DNA from: Paeniglutamicibacter sp. Y32M11
GTDB lineage: Bacteria; Actinomycetota; Actinomycetes; Actinomycetales; Micrococcaceae
Direction: 5' to 3'
Length of the DNA: 64,000 nucleotides
Assembly (NCBI RefSeq): GCF_019285735.1
Contig: NZ_CP079107.1
Coordinates: 1-64,000 of the forward strand
Under the pieces are notes generated by a model, which was given only the letters and a program-made list of their open reading frames with translations, did not search any database and was not told the DNA's origin. Positions 30,914 through 39,436 of this stretch are shown in pieces. The position numbers were made by a program, and so were the translations under genes. Within the stretch, counting starts at the first letter, position 1; each line of letters starts with the position of its first letter.

Positions 30914-31197
30914 CGCTTCGCTCCCTTCCTGGTACTGACACGTGTTCGCACACGGTCGCTGGTCTTACGGCGCACGGCATGGATGCCAGTGCGCCTTGTT
31001 CGATACTACTTGGCTTGAAAATCCCTTGGGGCGAAATGTGGTGAAAGAGGCCCCGAGATCTGCAACGAGTGGGGGGCTCAAAAGGTTGCCCCATCATGAC
31101 CCTGATCACAAACACGGGGCCGATTAGTGGTTCGGGGCAAATCATGTATATGATTGTTATCGCTGTTGAAGTCATTGACGAAAATAGCGGTAAATAT
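30914..31197. promoter_or_regulatory. Divergent spacer between fhaA and tRNA-Leu
   Basis: 284 bp that must hold the promoter of the seven-gene minus-strand operon and that of tRNA-Leu. On the minus strand TAGTAT (31003-31008) is a possible -10 without a good -35. Near the tRNA, TTGACG (31175-31180) and an AT-rich stretch resemble promoter parts, but spacing is poor. ATCAT-GTAT-ATGAT (31141-31154) is a small palindrome. No coding potential seen. Confidence 0.35.
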
Positions 31198-31281
<84 letters not shown>

Positions 31282-31287
31282 CATATG

Positions 31288-31324
31288 AAAAACACCCTCC
31301 GGTCTTAGACCGGAGGGTGTTTTG
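31288..31324 (+). terminator. Terminator after tRNA-Leu
   Basis: 16-bp stem AAACACCCTCCGGTCT (31290-31305) / AGACCGGAGGGTGTTT (31307-31322) with a tiny loop, followed by TG and preceded by A-rich sequence. Beyond it, 31325-31511 (187 bp) contains no recognisable gene. Confidence 0.9.
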
Positions 31325-31511
31325 TTGTGCCGGCGGGATCGTGGTCTGGATCAGGATGGCGCGGTGCTCGGCGGTGAACACCTACGAGAGGCTCACCGCC
31401 GAGCCGAGTCAGAAAGCCAACTCACACCCCTGCGCTGGCACCACCATGGCCTTGGGTGCGTTCCTGAACCCCCGGGGGGATCGCCGGCGTGGGCGTGGTT
31501 GTTGCCGGAGC

Positions 31512-32330
31512 TTAGGCGCGGTCGGTTCCGGCCTTCGCCTCCGTTGCGGTGGCGTCCTCCGTCAAGGTTGTGGTCGACTGATCATCCGCGGACTTCAAAG
31601 CGGATTCGATCAACGGCGAAGCGAACAGCAATGGGTAGGTTAGTCCCGCAATCGCCGCGCCAACCAAGGGTGCGAGGATAAACAGCCAGACCTGATTCAG
31701 GGCCGCCGGACCGGCAAACCAAGCAACGCCCAGTGAGCGAGCCGGGTTAACCGAGGTGTTGGTGATGGGGATGGAAATCAGGTGGATCAGGGTTAAGGTC
31801 AGTCCGATGGAAATTCCAGCAAAACCCTTGGGCGCCCGATCATCGGTGGAACCCAGAATGACGTAGAGGAAGATGGCCGTGAGAATAATTTCCGCGAGCA
31901 GCGCGGAGAGCATGCTGTAGCCATCCGGGGATCGGTCGGCGTAACCGTTGGATGCGAAGCCCGAGGTGACCGGATCAAATCCGTGCTTGCCGCTAGCGAT
32001 GGCGAAGAGGGCCAAGCCGGCAACCGAGGCGCCGACGATCTGCGTGATCATGTAGGCGGGGACGGCCTTCCATTCAATGCGTCCCGCCAGCGCAGCCCCC
32101 AATGTCACCGCCGGGTTGAAGTGCCCACCGGAAACGTGGCCGACGGCATAAACCATGACCAGGACCGTGAGGCCGAACGCGAGCGCAACACCGAGGAATC
32201 CGATCCCCATGTTGATCGTGTTGGATGCGACGACCTTGGCCGAGAATATGGCCGCGCCACAGCCTCCGAAGACGAGTACGCCGGTGCCGAGAAACTCGGC
32301 CGCCAAGCGCGATGACATGGGATGGGACAT
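31512..32330 (-). CDS. aqpZ: Aquaporin Z-type water channel
   Basis: 272 residues with six membrane helices and the two NPA half-helices: HFNPAVTLG and [10 protein letters not shown]. The selectivity-filter Arg follows the second [11 protein letters not shown] and the [16 protein letters not shown] first helix are typical of AqpZ rather than glycerol facilitators. The acidic C-terminal tail (about 245-272, Thr/Ala/Glu-rich) is longer than in E. coli AqpZ. ATG at 32330 with GGAG close upstream; Met5 is an alternative start. No partner genes. Confidence 0.95.
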   Translation of the reverse strand: MSHPMSSRLAAEFLGTGVLVFGGCGAAIFSAKVVASNTINMGIGFLGVALAFGLTVLVMVYAVGHVSGGHFNPAVTLGAALAGRIEWKAVPAYMITQIVGASVAGLALFAIASGKHGFDPVTSGFASNGYADRSPDGYSMLSALLAEIILTAIFLYVILGSTDDRAPKGFAGISIGLTLTLIHLISIPITNTSVNPARSLGVAWFAGPAALNQVWLFILAPLVGAAIAGLTYPLLFASPLIESALKSADDQSTTTLTEDATATEAKAGTDRA

Positions 32331-32599
32331 GTGGCTCCAATTCTAGAATCTGCAAGGTGATGACTCTTACAAGGTATTACCCGCGAGCGTGGATGTCTTT
32401 AGTAAGCGCGGAAATTCATCCCGTGAAAGGAGAAATTAATGGTGATTTCATGCGTCCGGTTTGTGATTGAGCGGTACCGATGTGAGGAAACTACCGGCGA
32501 TTCATGGCGGGTCGCCCCGTACCCGTGCATAGACTGGAAGTTGTTCAAGCTTTTCCTTCGGTACCCCACCATGCATGCAGAGCAGGAGCAATAGGATCT

Positions 32600-33358
32600 A
32601 TGGCCGCCCAGACACCGCACCAAAATGTTTCCTTCCCCTCCGAAGGTAATGATGCCCATGGATACCTTTCATTGCCAAAGGGTGGCCACGGACCAGGCGT
32701 CATTGTCATTCAGGAGTGGTGGGGGCTCACCGACCACATCCGTGACGTGGCTGACCGTCTGGCGGGGGAGGGGTTCGTAGCCCTAGCGCCAGACCTGTTC
32801 GGTGGCTCGGTGGCTCATGACGGCGACGAAGCTGCGGAGATGATGTCGAATCTGCCCGAGGCCGTCGGCGCGAAACTGCTGGCGGGTGCCGTGGACTATC
32901 TGTTAAGTTTGCCCGCCGTCACCAGTGCCACCGTGGGAACCATCGGTTTCTGCATGGGCGGAGGATTTGTCCTGGCCCTGGCGGCCCAGCAGGGAGAAAA
33001 GATTTCTGCGGCAGTGCCCTTCTACGGCGTCGGTCAGGGCATTCCGTCAAGCTATGCGGGCCTTCGGGCCACCGTCCAGGGGCATTATGCCAATCGTGAT
33101 ACCTCGTATCCCGTGGAGCAGGCGCAGGCGCAAGAGATCCAGATTCGCGAAGAATCTGGGCGCGAGGTTGAGTTTTTCTACTATGATGCTCCGCACGCCT
33201 TCCACAACGATGGAAACCCGTCGGGAAATTACCGGCCCGAGGCCGCAGCTCTAGCCTGGGGGCGAGCCGTGGATTTCCTGCGGAAGAACGTCACCCCAAC
33301 AGTTTTACCCACTCAAACCCGGTCACCGTCGGTGGCCACAGCACAAGGAGCGTCATAA
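32600..33358 (+). CDS. Dienelactone hydrolase family protein
   Basis: 252 residues from ATG at 32600 (AGGAG at about 32583 and AGGAT nearer). Alpha/beta-hydrolase with the dienelactone-hydrolase pattern: VIQEWWGL near the N-terminus, nucleophile Cys in GFCMGGGF and the catalytic His in APHAFHND. Enzymes of this family open dienelactones in chlorocatechol breakdown, but many act on other esters; no aromatic pathway genes are nearby, so the substrate is unknown. Followed after one base by a universal stress protein gene, probably one transcript. Confidence 0.9.
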   Translation: MAAQTPHQNVSFPSEGNDAHGYLSLPKGGHGPGVIVIQEWWGLTDHIRDVADRLAGEGFVALAPDLFGGSVAHDGDEAAEMMSNLPEAVGAKLLAGAVDYLLSLPAVTSATVGTIGFCMGGGFVLALAAQQGEKISAAVPFYGVGQGIPSSYAGLRATVQGHYANRDTSYPVEQAQAQEIQIREESGREVEFFYYDAPHAFHNDGNPSGNYRPEAAALAWGRAVDFLRKNVTPTVLPTQTRSPSVATAQGAS

Positions 33359-33359
33359 C

Positions 33360-33791
33360 ATGGCAGAAACCATCATCGTCGGCGTTGACGGCAGCGAAAC
33401 CGCACAGCGTGCAGCAGAACGTGCAGCACGTATCGCCGCCAACATGAATGCAGAATTGGTCGTCGTGACGGCCCACACCTCGGATAACACCGAAGTTGTG
33501 AAGATCGGTACCGACACCTGGATTCTGGACGACGCCGAGCAGGCCGGCAAGGTTGCCGAACAGTGTGCAGCCGGATTGCGCATCGCAGAGCCAAACGCCA
33601 AGATCACCGCATCGGCCGCCCACGGCAAGCCACAGGAAGTGCTGGTCTCCGAGGCCGAGCGCCTGTCGGCCACGCTGATCGTGGTTGGCAACGTCGGCAT
33701 GAAGGGCCTGGGCCGCGTGCTCGGCTCGGTGGCTACCTCGGTGGCCCACGCAGCATCCTGCGATGTTTACATCGTCAAGACCGTGAAGTAA
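33360..33791 (+). CDS. Universal stress protein (UspA family)
   Basis: 143 residues, single Usp domain. N-terminal IIVGVDGSETAQRA and the C-terminal ATP-binding loop VVGNVGMKGLGRVLGSVATSVAHAA (G-x2-G-x9-GS) are intact, so ATP binding is likely. AAGGAG upstream of ATG. Cytoplasmic; general stress role by family. Convergent with the DUF5997 gene, 22 bp apart. Confidence 0.93.
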   Translation: MAETIIVGVDGSETAQRAAERAARIAANMNAELVVVTAHTSDNTEVVKIGTDTWILDDAEQAGKVAEQCAAGLRIAEPNAKITASAAHGKPQEVLVSEAERLSATLIVVGNVGMKGLGRVLGSVATSVAHAASCDVYIVKTVK

Positions 33792-33813
33792 CTACTCCAC
33801 GGCCCTTCCGTGA

Positions 33814-34206
33814 TTAGCTGCGGTCGCCCTTGGCGGCCGCAGCGTCACGTGCACGCTTTTCTTCGGCACGCACGGCCGCCAGCGAGGCACGCTCCTCCTG
33901 GAGCCACTGCGGACGGTCAGCCAGCAAGGCATCGATCTGCTCGGTGGTTAATGCCTCGGTGATTTCGGCACGCGCCAAACCCGCGATCGACACATTCAAC
34001 TTGTGCGCCACAACCGGACGCGGGTGCGGGCCATTGGCGCGCAGATCCGTCAGCCACTGCGGTGGATTTGCCACTAGTTCATCAAACGTTGCCCGAGAAA
34101 CCTGGCCCTCCTGGAACTCGGCCGGGGACGCGGGCAAATAGATGCTCAATTTCTTTGCGGCAGTCGCCGGCTTCATGTTCTGTGGGGTTTTCTCGCTCAT
34201 GTGCAT
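33814..34206 (-). CDS. DUF5997 family protein
   Basis: 130 residues from ATG at 34206, or 128 from the ATG at 34200; no strong ribosome-binding site for either. Contains the family pattern MKPATAAKKLSIYLPASPAEFQ, PPQWLTDLRANGPHPRPVVAHKLNVSIAGLAR and a charged C-terminal helix. The segment VAHKLNVSIAGLARAEI resembles a small helical recognition unit. Divergent from a LysR-type effector-domain protein with only 23 bp between starts; I recall this pairing as recurrent in actinobacteria. Function unknown. Confidence 0.8.
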   Translation of the reverse strand: MHMSEKTPQNMKPATAAKKLSIYLPASPAEFQEGQVSRATFDELVANPPQWLTDLRANGPHPRPVVAHKLNVSIAGLARAEITEALTTEQIDALLADRPQWLQEERASLAAVRAEEKRARDAAAAKGDRS

Positions 34207-34229
34207 AAGCGTACCGGTACGCTGGGGTA

Positions 34230-34982
34230 GTGACAGGACTAAAAATCGCCTATGTACCGGGCGTCACGCCCGGCAAATGGCTGACCCGGTGGAACGAACG
34301 CTATCCACAAAACCCGCTGCAGGCCCTGCGCTACGACGGCGAGGGGATTCTCCAGCGCCTTGGCACAGGGGATTCAGACCTCGTTTTTGTTCGTTTTGCG
34401 ACAGGCACCTCGCCCAAGACCCCATCGATCCATGTGATCCCGCTATACGACGAAACTCAGGTCGTGTGCGGGGCCAAGGACAGTGACATCGAACTCTATG
34501 ATGAGCCGCTGCCCTACTCCACGATCGAGTCAGAAAACTTCCTGGACCTAGCCGACTACCCCGAATCTGTGGGCGGTACGGCCATGGCCATGGAGGTTTG
34601 CTCCTCGGGCGCCGCACTACTGGTGCTGCCGCTCAGCGTCGCTCGGCTGCATAGCCGCAAGGATGTGGTGCACAAGGAACTCTCCGAGGTCCCCTCCACC
34701 AGCATCGGCATCGCCTGGTTGGCGCCGGAGGGTGATGACCCCACCAACCCCGTTTTCGAGGAATTCATTGGTGTGGTGCGCGGCCGAGGGGAAAATTCCT
34801 CACGGCAGGCATCCGTGGCTCAACGCCAACAGGAGCAGGCAGTGGAGGCGCGCAAAAAGCGTCAAATCTCCCAATCCGAAGCGGCCAAGAATCTGAAGAA
34901 GGCCGAAGCTAAGAAAAAAGCCGGTGCCCGCGGCGGCACTCGGCGCGGCGCGAAGCCAGGAGCCAAGGGCCGCAAACGCTAA
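34230..34982 (+). CDS. LysR-type substrate-binding-domain protein lacking the DNA-binding domain
   Basis: 250 residues, GTG start. Residues 1-185 resemble the LysR effector-binding domain (MTGLKIAYVPGVTPGKWLTRW..., VGGTAMAMEVCSSGAALLVLPLSVARLH) but the N-terminal helix-turn-helix is absent. The C-terminal 60 residues are strongly basic, first a Gln/Arg coil (SVAQRQQEQAVEARKKRQ) and then a Lys/Arg/Gly tail (KKKAGARGGTRRGAKPGAKG). The basic tail could bind nucleic acid (inference). Paired head to head with the DUF5997 gene. Confidence 0.82.
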   Translation: MTGLKIAYVPGVTPGKWLTRWNERYPQNPLQALRYDGEGILQRLGTGDSDLVFVRFATGTSPKTPSIHVIPLYDETQVVCGAKDSDIELYDEPLPYSTIESENFLDLADYPESVGGTAMAMEVCSSGAALLVLPLSVARLHSRKDVVHKELSEVPSTSIGIAWLAPEGDDPTNPVFEEFIGVVRGRGENSSRQASVAQRQQEQAVEARKKRQISQSEAAKNLKKAEAKKKAGARGGTRRGAKPGAKGRKR

Positions 34983-35069
34983 AGTGTGAGCGGCTCGCGC
35001 GCCATGGCCAGGTGCTCAGCCCGAACGTGAGACGCTGGTGGTGAGAGACCAATCACACAAGGAGTGCAC

Positions 35070-35879
35070 ATGGAGTTCGGAACCTACGAGACATTGCTAG
35101 TCGAGCAGCGGGGCTCCGCGCTACTGGTGAGCATCAACCAGCCGGCCTCGATGAATGCCTTGGCCGCCGCTGTGGTTGAGGACCTTCATGTACTCACCGG
35201 GGTGCTTTCTCGCATCGGAGTCGACGCACACTGGCCGGTGCGCGGGGTCATCATCACCGGCGTGGGGGAAAAGTCGTTTGTAGCGGGTGCCAACATCGTG
35301 GAAATGAACGACATGGACCCCGCAGCCGCGCTGGCCTACGGCAAACGCATGCACTCGGTCACCCTAGCGCTCGAATCACTGCCCATCCCGGTGATTGCCG
35401 CAGTTAACGGCTTCGCCCTGGGTGGCGGCTGCGAGCTGGCTCTGGCGTGCGATTTCATTTACGCCTCCGCCACCGCCAGCTTTGGGCAGCCCGAGGTCAA
35501 CCTCGGGCTGGTCCCGGGCTTTGGTGGCTCGGTGCGCCTGCAGCAACGCGTGGGCATCTCCATGGCTCGTGAACTCATCTTCACCGGCCGACGCATCAAG
35601 TCGGCCGAGGCACTGCGCATCGGCTTGGTGAACCGCGTCCTAGAGGACAACGCGGCGCTGCTCACCGCCGCTGAGGAAACCATCAACGAAATCGCTTCCA
35701 AGGCACCAACGGCAGTGGCCAACGTCAAGGATGCCCTCAATGAGATCGCCGGGCTGAACGTGGTGGACGGGCTGGAGGCCGAGGCGCGTTCCTTCGTGAA
35801 GGCGTTCGAAACTCAGGACTCCGTCATCGGACGCGCGGCATTTGTGGCCAAGTCCGTTCCGGATTTCCCGGGGAACTAA
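35070..35879 (+). CDS. Enoyl-CoA hydratase/isomerase family protein
   Basis: 269 residues; ATG at 35070 with AAGGAG five bases upstream, preferred over GTG two codons earlier. Crotonase motifs: oxyanion hole FVAGANIVEM and NGFALGGGCELALACD, with both catalytic glutamates (GGGCE and GQPEVNLGLVPGFGG). Hydrates trans-2-enoyl-CoA in fatty acid oxidation. The next gene starts inside its stop codon (TAATG), so they are probably translated together. No other beta-oxidation genes are near. Confidence 0.93.
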   Translation: MEFGTYETLLVEQRGSALLVSINQPASMNALAAAVVEDLHVLTGVLSRIGVDAHWPVRGVIITGVGEKSFVAGANIVEMNDMDPAAALAYGKRMHSVTLALESLPIPVIAAVNGFALGGGCELALACDFIYASATASFGQPEVNLGLVPGFGGSVRLQQRVGISMARELIFTGRRIKSAEALRIGLVNRVLEDNAALLTAAEETINEIASKAPTAVANVKDALNEIAGLNVVDGLEAEARSFVKAFETQDSVIGRAAFVAKSVPDFPGN

Positions 35880-36679
35880 TGTCCGCTTCGGTGCCGCTGC
35901 GACGCTTCGCCTATGGCCCGGACGCCAGTCAATATGCCGAATTGTGCGTGCCCGAGACTCGGGTGCATCAGCACATTGCCATCGTCATTCATGGTGGTTT
36001 CTGGCGCTCGGCCTACGACGCCGAGTTGGGCCGCCCGCTGGCCGCGGATCTGGCCGAGCGCGGCATCGTGTCGTGGAACCTGGAATATCGCCGCAACGGC
36101 AATGGCGGGGGATACCCACAAACCTTCCTTGACGTGGCGGCAGGCATTGATGCATTAACCCCGGCACTTGTTGCAGCGGGTTTGTCCCCGGGCCCGCGCG
36201 TGGCCATCGGGCATTCGGCCGGCGGCCATCTTGCGCTGTGGGCGGCTGGCCGATCGCTGCTGCCCGCCGGTGCCCCCGGAGCCAGTACCGCACAGACCGA
36301 ACGGCTTGACGGGGTCATCTCACAGGCTGGGGTCTTGGACTTGGCGCTGGCTCACCGGCTGGAGCTGAGCGCCGATGCCGCGGGTGAGTTTATGGGATCG
36401 ACTCCAGAGTCGGACCCGAGCGCCTGGGCCATCGCCGATCCGGCACTGCGGCTCGCCACGGGTATTCCGTTGGTGATGTTGCATGGACGCAATGACGCCG
36501 ATGTGCCGGTATCCGTGGCCAGATCGGTGGCCGCCGCCGCCCGGTTGGCCGGGGTGAAGGTGGATTATCGCGAATTCGACGGGGACCATTACGGGCTCAT
36601 CACCCCGGGGGATGCGGCGTGGGAAGAATGTGTTGCCGCCCTGCTGGGACTTGGGACGGCGAATCCTCTGCGCGACTAG
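35879..36679 (+). CDS. Alpha/beta hydrolase, kynurenine formamidase-like
   Basis: 266 residues; ATG overlaps the preceding TAA. Motifs: HGGFW oxyanion segment, nucleophile elbow GHSAGGH, Asp in GRNDADVPVS and His in DGDHYGLI. HGGFW together with GHSAGG is the pattern of bacterial kynurenine-formamidase-like esterases (alpha/beta hydrolase 3 type), but no kynureninase or tryptophan dioxygenase gene is adjacent, so the substrate is unproven. Cytoplasmic, no signal peptide. Confidence 0.87.
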   Translation: MSASVPLRRFAYGPDASQYAELCVPETRVHQHIAIVIHGGFWRSAYDAELGRPLAADLAERGIVSWNLEYRRNGNGGGYPQTFLDVAAGIDALTPALVAAGLSPGPRVAIGHSAGGHLALWAAGRSLLPAGAPGASTAQTERLDGVISQAGVLDLALAHRLELSADAAGEFMGSTPESDPSAWAIADPALRLATGIPLVMLHGRNDADVPVSVARSVAAAARLAGVKVDYREFDGDHYGLITPGDAAWEECVAALLGLGTANPLRD

Positions 36680-36756
36680 CCTCACAAACTGGGGGTCCTT
36701 TGGCTACCGACCGGTATATTGAAGTCGACAACCCCAAGAAACATGAGGAGCCCGAT

Positions 36757-37668
36757 GTGCTGACGGTCATAGGCGAGGCCCTGGTCGATGTACTGTCCGG
36801 AGGGATCAGCGCTCCGCGCTCCTTCGTCGGCGGTAGCCCGTTAAACGTCGCCGTTGGACTGGCCAAGCTGGACCACCCGGTGACGCTGATCGGACGCTGG
36901 GGCCGTGATGACTACGGAGCCATGATCGAGCACGCCCTGACCACCCACGACGTGCGCTACGTGGGCGGTCCGGATGAGCTGGCAACCTCCACGGCCAGAG
37001 GCATCCTGGACCCGGTGGGTGCCGCCACCTACACCTTTGACATCCACTGGGATTTGCCCGAGCTGCCCGCTGATACCTCGGCGTTGGCAGATGCCCGACT
37101 GGTACACACCGGGTCGCTTGCCACGTTGCTGGAACCCGGTGCTCACAAGGTGCGCAAACTCATCGAGGCTGCCCGTCCGCACGCCACCATTTCCTATGAC
37201 CCCAACATCCGGCCCTCACTGATCACCGATCACGCAGCAGCCGTCGTGAATGTCGAAAGCTTCGTGAGACTATCCGACGTGGTGCGCGCCTCGGATTCCG
37301 ATCTGGAATGGCTCTACCCGCACCGCAGTGCCGCCGACACCGCCACTGCATGGCTGGACATGGGCCCGGCGATGGTTGTTGCCACCTACGGCTCCGGCGG
37401 TCCACTGGGGCTGGTCAAGGCCGGCAGCGCGCGAACCAACGCTCCGGTGGTTGACGTTGCCGACACTGTGGGCGCGGGAGATTCCTTTATGGCCGCGATG
37501 ATCTCTGCGATGGAGGTCCGCGGGCTGCTGGGCAGCGAGCAGCGCGAGAAGCTGCACGCACTGAACCCCGCCACGCTCACCGAGATCCTTGACTATGCTG
37601 CGAAGGCCGCAGCCATCACCGTCTCGCGCCCCGGGGCCAATCCACCGACGCGCAGCGAAATTCACTGA
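36757..37668 (+). CDS. PfkB-family carbohydrate kinase (fructokinase-like)
   Basis: 303 residues from GTG at 36757, six bases after GAGGAG. PfkB signatures: N-terminal GEALVDVL and GGSPLNVAVGLAKL, C-terminal DTVGAGDSFMAA with the catalytic Asp. The short lid and GxxPLNVAVGL motif favour fructokinase, but ribokinase-like sugars are possible. Followed 11 bp later by a HAD phosphatase, so the two may act on the same sugar phosphate pool (inference). Confidence 0.9.
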   Translation: MLTVIGEALVDVLSGGISAPRSFVGGSPLNVAVGLAKLDHPVTLIGRWGRDDYGAMIEHALTTHDVRYVGGPDELATSTARGILDPVGAATYTFDIHWDLPELPADTSALADARLVHTGSLATLLEPGAHKVRKLIEAARPHATISYDPNIRPSLITDHAAAVVNVESFVRLSDVVRASDSDLEWLYPHRSAADTATAWLDMGPAMVVATYGSGGPLGLVKAGSARTNAPVVDVADTVGAGDSFMAAMISAMEVRGLLGSEQREKLHALNPATLTEILDYAAKAAAITVSRPGANPPTRSEIH

Positions 37669-37679
37669 AGTCCTCGAGC

Positions 37680-38540
37680 ATGCGAGTAGCTCCGGAGGTG
37701 CGGTTGGTGGCCAGCGACCTGGACGGCACCATCATCCGTGCCGACGGGAGTATCTCCGCGCGCACCATCGAGGCCTTCAATCGCGCCCGAGCCGCGGGAA
37801 TACACATCGTTTTTGTCACCGGACGGCCGGTGCGCTGGTTGGATCCGGTGCGTGACGCCTTCGGTCAGCTGGGCACGGTGATCTGCTCCAACGGTGCGGT
37901 GCTTTACGACCTCGAGGCCCAACGCCTGCTCAGTGCCAAGACCATCGCGCCAGCGGACCTGGTGCTGGCGCAACAGATCATCTTGGAGGCCGAACCCGGT
38001 GCCACCTTCGCCGCCGAAACCACTCGCGGCCTGCACCTAGGTGCAGGATTCGCCGAACACCCCCAGCCGGTGGGCACCGAACCGGGCACATTGCTTGAGC
38101 TTGGTTCGGCCCAACTGCAGAACGAGGGCGTGGTGAAATTCCTGGCGAAGTCCCGCACCCGCAGTGCCGATGACTTCTTGGATACGGTGGGTGATTCGTT
38201 GCGTCATCTGGTGTCGGTCACTCATTCAGCGTTTGGGATTTCGCTGCTGGAAATGGCCCATGTTGCCGTGGACAAATCGGTCGCGCTGCGCGACTACGCG
38301 GCAGGGTTGGGCATCGGACCGGCAGAAGTCATCGCCTTCGGCGACATGCCCAACGACCTAGAAATGCTGTCCTGGGCCGGGCACGGTTATGCCATGGCAT
38401 CCGGACACTTAGCGGCCATCGCCGCCGCCAGCTATCGTGCCCCCGGCGTTGAACAGGATGGGGTCGCCAGGATACTGGAGCAGCTTCTTGACGGGGACGC
38501 GTCGCAGCCGTGGGAGAGCCCGGGACCGGACGAACGCTGA
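37680..38540 (+). CDS. HAD-superfamily hydrolase, Cof type
   Basis: 286 residues. Motif I SDLDGTII (nucleophile and acid Asp), motif II FVTGRP, motif III Lys in DKSVALRDYA, motif IV GDMPNDLEML. The large C2-type cap (about 85-195) is that of Cof/YbiV phosphatases, which remove phosphate from sugar phosphates or related molecules. Cytoplasmic. Co-directional with the sugar kinase upstream and the glycerophosphodiesterase downstream. Confidence 0.92.
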   Translation: MRVAPEVRLVASDLDGTIIRADGSISARTIEAFNRARAAGIHIVFVTGRPVRWLDPVRDAFGQLGTVICSNGAVLYDLEAQRLLSAKTIAPADLVLAQQIILEAEPGATFAAETTRGLHLGAGFAEHPQPVGTEPGTLLELGSAQLQNEGVVKFLAKSRTRSADDFLDTVGDSLRHLVSVTHSAFGISLLEMAHVAVDKSVALRDYAAGLGIGPAEVIAFGDMPNDLEMLSWAGHGYAMASGHLAAIAAASYRAPGVEQDGVARILEQLLDGDASQPWESPGPDER

Positions 38541-38577
38541 GTAGGATCGGCAACACCAACGTTGGTGAAAGGATCAC

Positions 38578-39399
38578 ATGAATTGCCCACGCGTAGGAAA
38601 TCCACCGTTTTTGCTCAATACCCCGCATCGGCCCTTGGCCGGATTCCCCCTCGCATTTTCGCACCGCGGATTCGCACCCGCCGGTGAAGAAAACACCGTG
38701 AAGGCCTTCACCGCTGCCACCGAGCTGGGCTTCGGTTACCTAGAAACCGACGTTCACGCCACCCGCGACGGTGTCCTGGTGGCCTTCCATGATGAGGACC
38801 TTGTGCGGCTCACCGGAGATCCACGTCGCGTGCGGGACTGCACCGCCGCCGAACTCGCCGAGCTCAGGGTGGCGGGGGAACCGATTCCCACCTTTGACGA
38901 GCTTTTGGAAAGGTTCCCTAGCACCCGCTTTAACGTTGATATCAAGGCGGGCCCCGCGGCCGAGCTCATGGCCGAGACTCTGGTGCGTCATCGTGCTGCG
39001 GATCGAGTCCTGCTGGCCTCCTTTAACGGCAGTCGTCGGCGCATGGTCTCTCGGCTGCTCGCTGCCGGCCAGCGGAACCAGCAGCTGGCCACCAGCCCCG
39101 GAATCATCGGTGTGGGCGCGGCAGTTCTCATTGGGGCCGTGGCACCGTTGCCGCGAGCCGTTTACGGATCCTTTGCGGCCCTCCAGGTCCCCGAGACCCA
39201 CGGAAAGCTTCGTGTGGTCACTCCCCGCTTCATCCAACGCGCCCACGAAGCCTCACTACAGGTCCACGTGTGGGTCGTTAATGATGCGCCGGCGATGCAC
39301 CGCCTCTTGGACATGGGTGTTGACGGCATCATGACTGATGCGGCCCCGACCCTGGCGGCGGTCATGAGCGAGCGAGGTCATTGGCCACAAACAGCCTGA
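38578..39399 (+). CDS. Glycerophosphodiester phosphodiesterase
   Basis: 273 residues, ATG with AAAGGA upstream. GDPD motifs: SHRGFAPAGEENTVKAF (HRG plus the Glu-Asn), YLETDVHATRDGVLVAFHD (E-x-D metal ligands and catalytic His), FNVDIKAG, and C-terminal VHVWVVND. Hydrolyses glycerophosphodiesters to glycerol-3-phosphate and an alcohol. No signal peptide, so probably cytoplasmic. Convergent with the next gene. Confidence 0.94.
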   Translation: MNCPRVGNPPFLLNTPHRPLAGFPLAFSHRGFAPAGEENTVKAFTAATELGFGYLETDVHATRDGVLVAFHDEDLVRLTGDPRRVRDCTAAELAELRVAGEPIPTFDELLERFPSTRFNVDIKAGPAAELMAETLVRHRAADRVLLASFNGSRRRMVSRLLAAGQRNQQLATSPGIIGVGAAVLIGAVAPLPRAVYGSFAALQVPETHGKLRVVTPRFIQRAHEASLQVHVWVVNDAPAMHRLLDMGVDGIMTDAAPTLAAVMSERGHWPQTA

Positions 39400-39436
39400 C
39401 TCGCTGAGCCCCGCCATCAAGTGCTTACCAGCTCCG

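Noticed and set aside
34301-34310. Isolated DnaA-box-like CTATCCACA inside the LysR-like gene, and TTATCCACT near 40414
   Set aside because: Single degenerate matches inside coding sequence, expected by chance in 64 kb.
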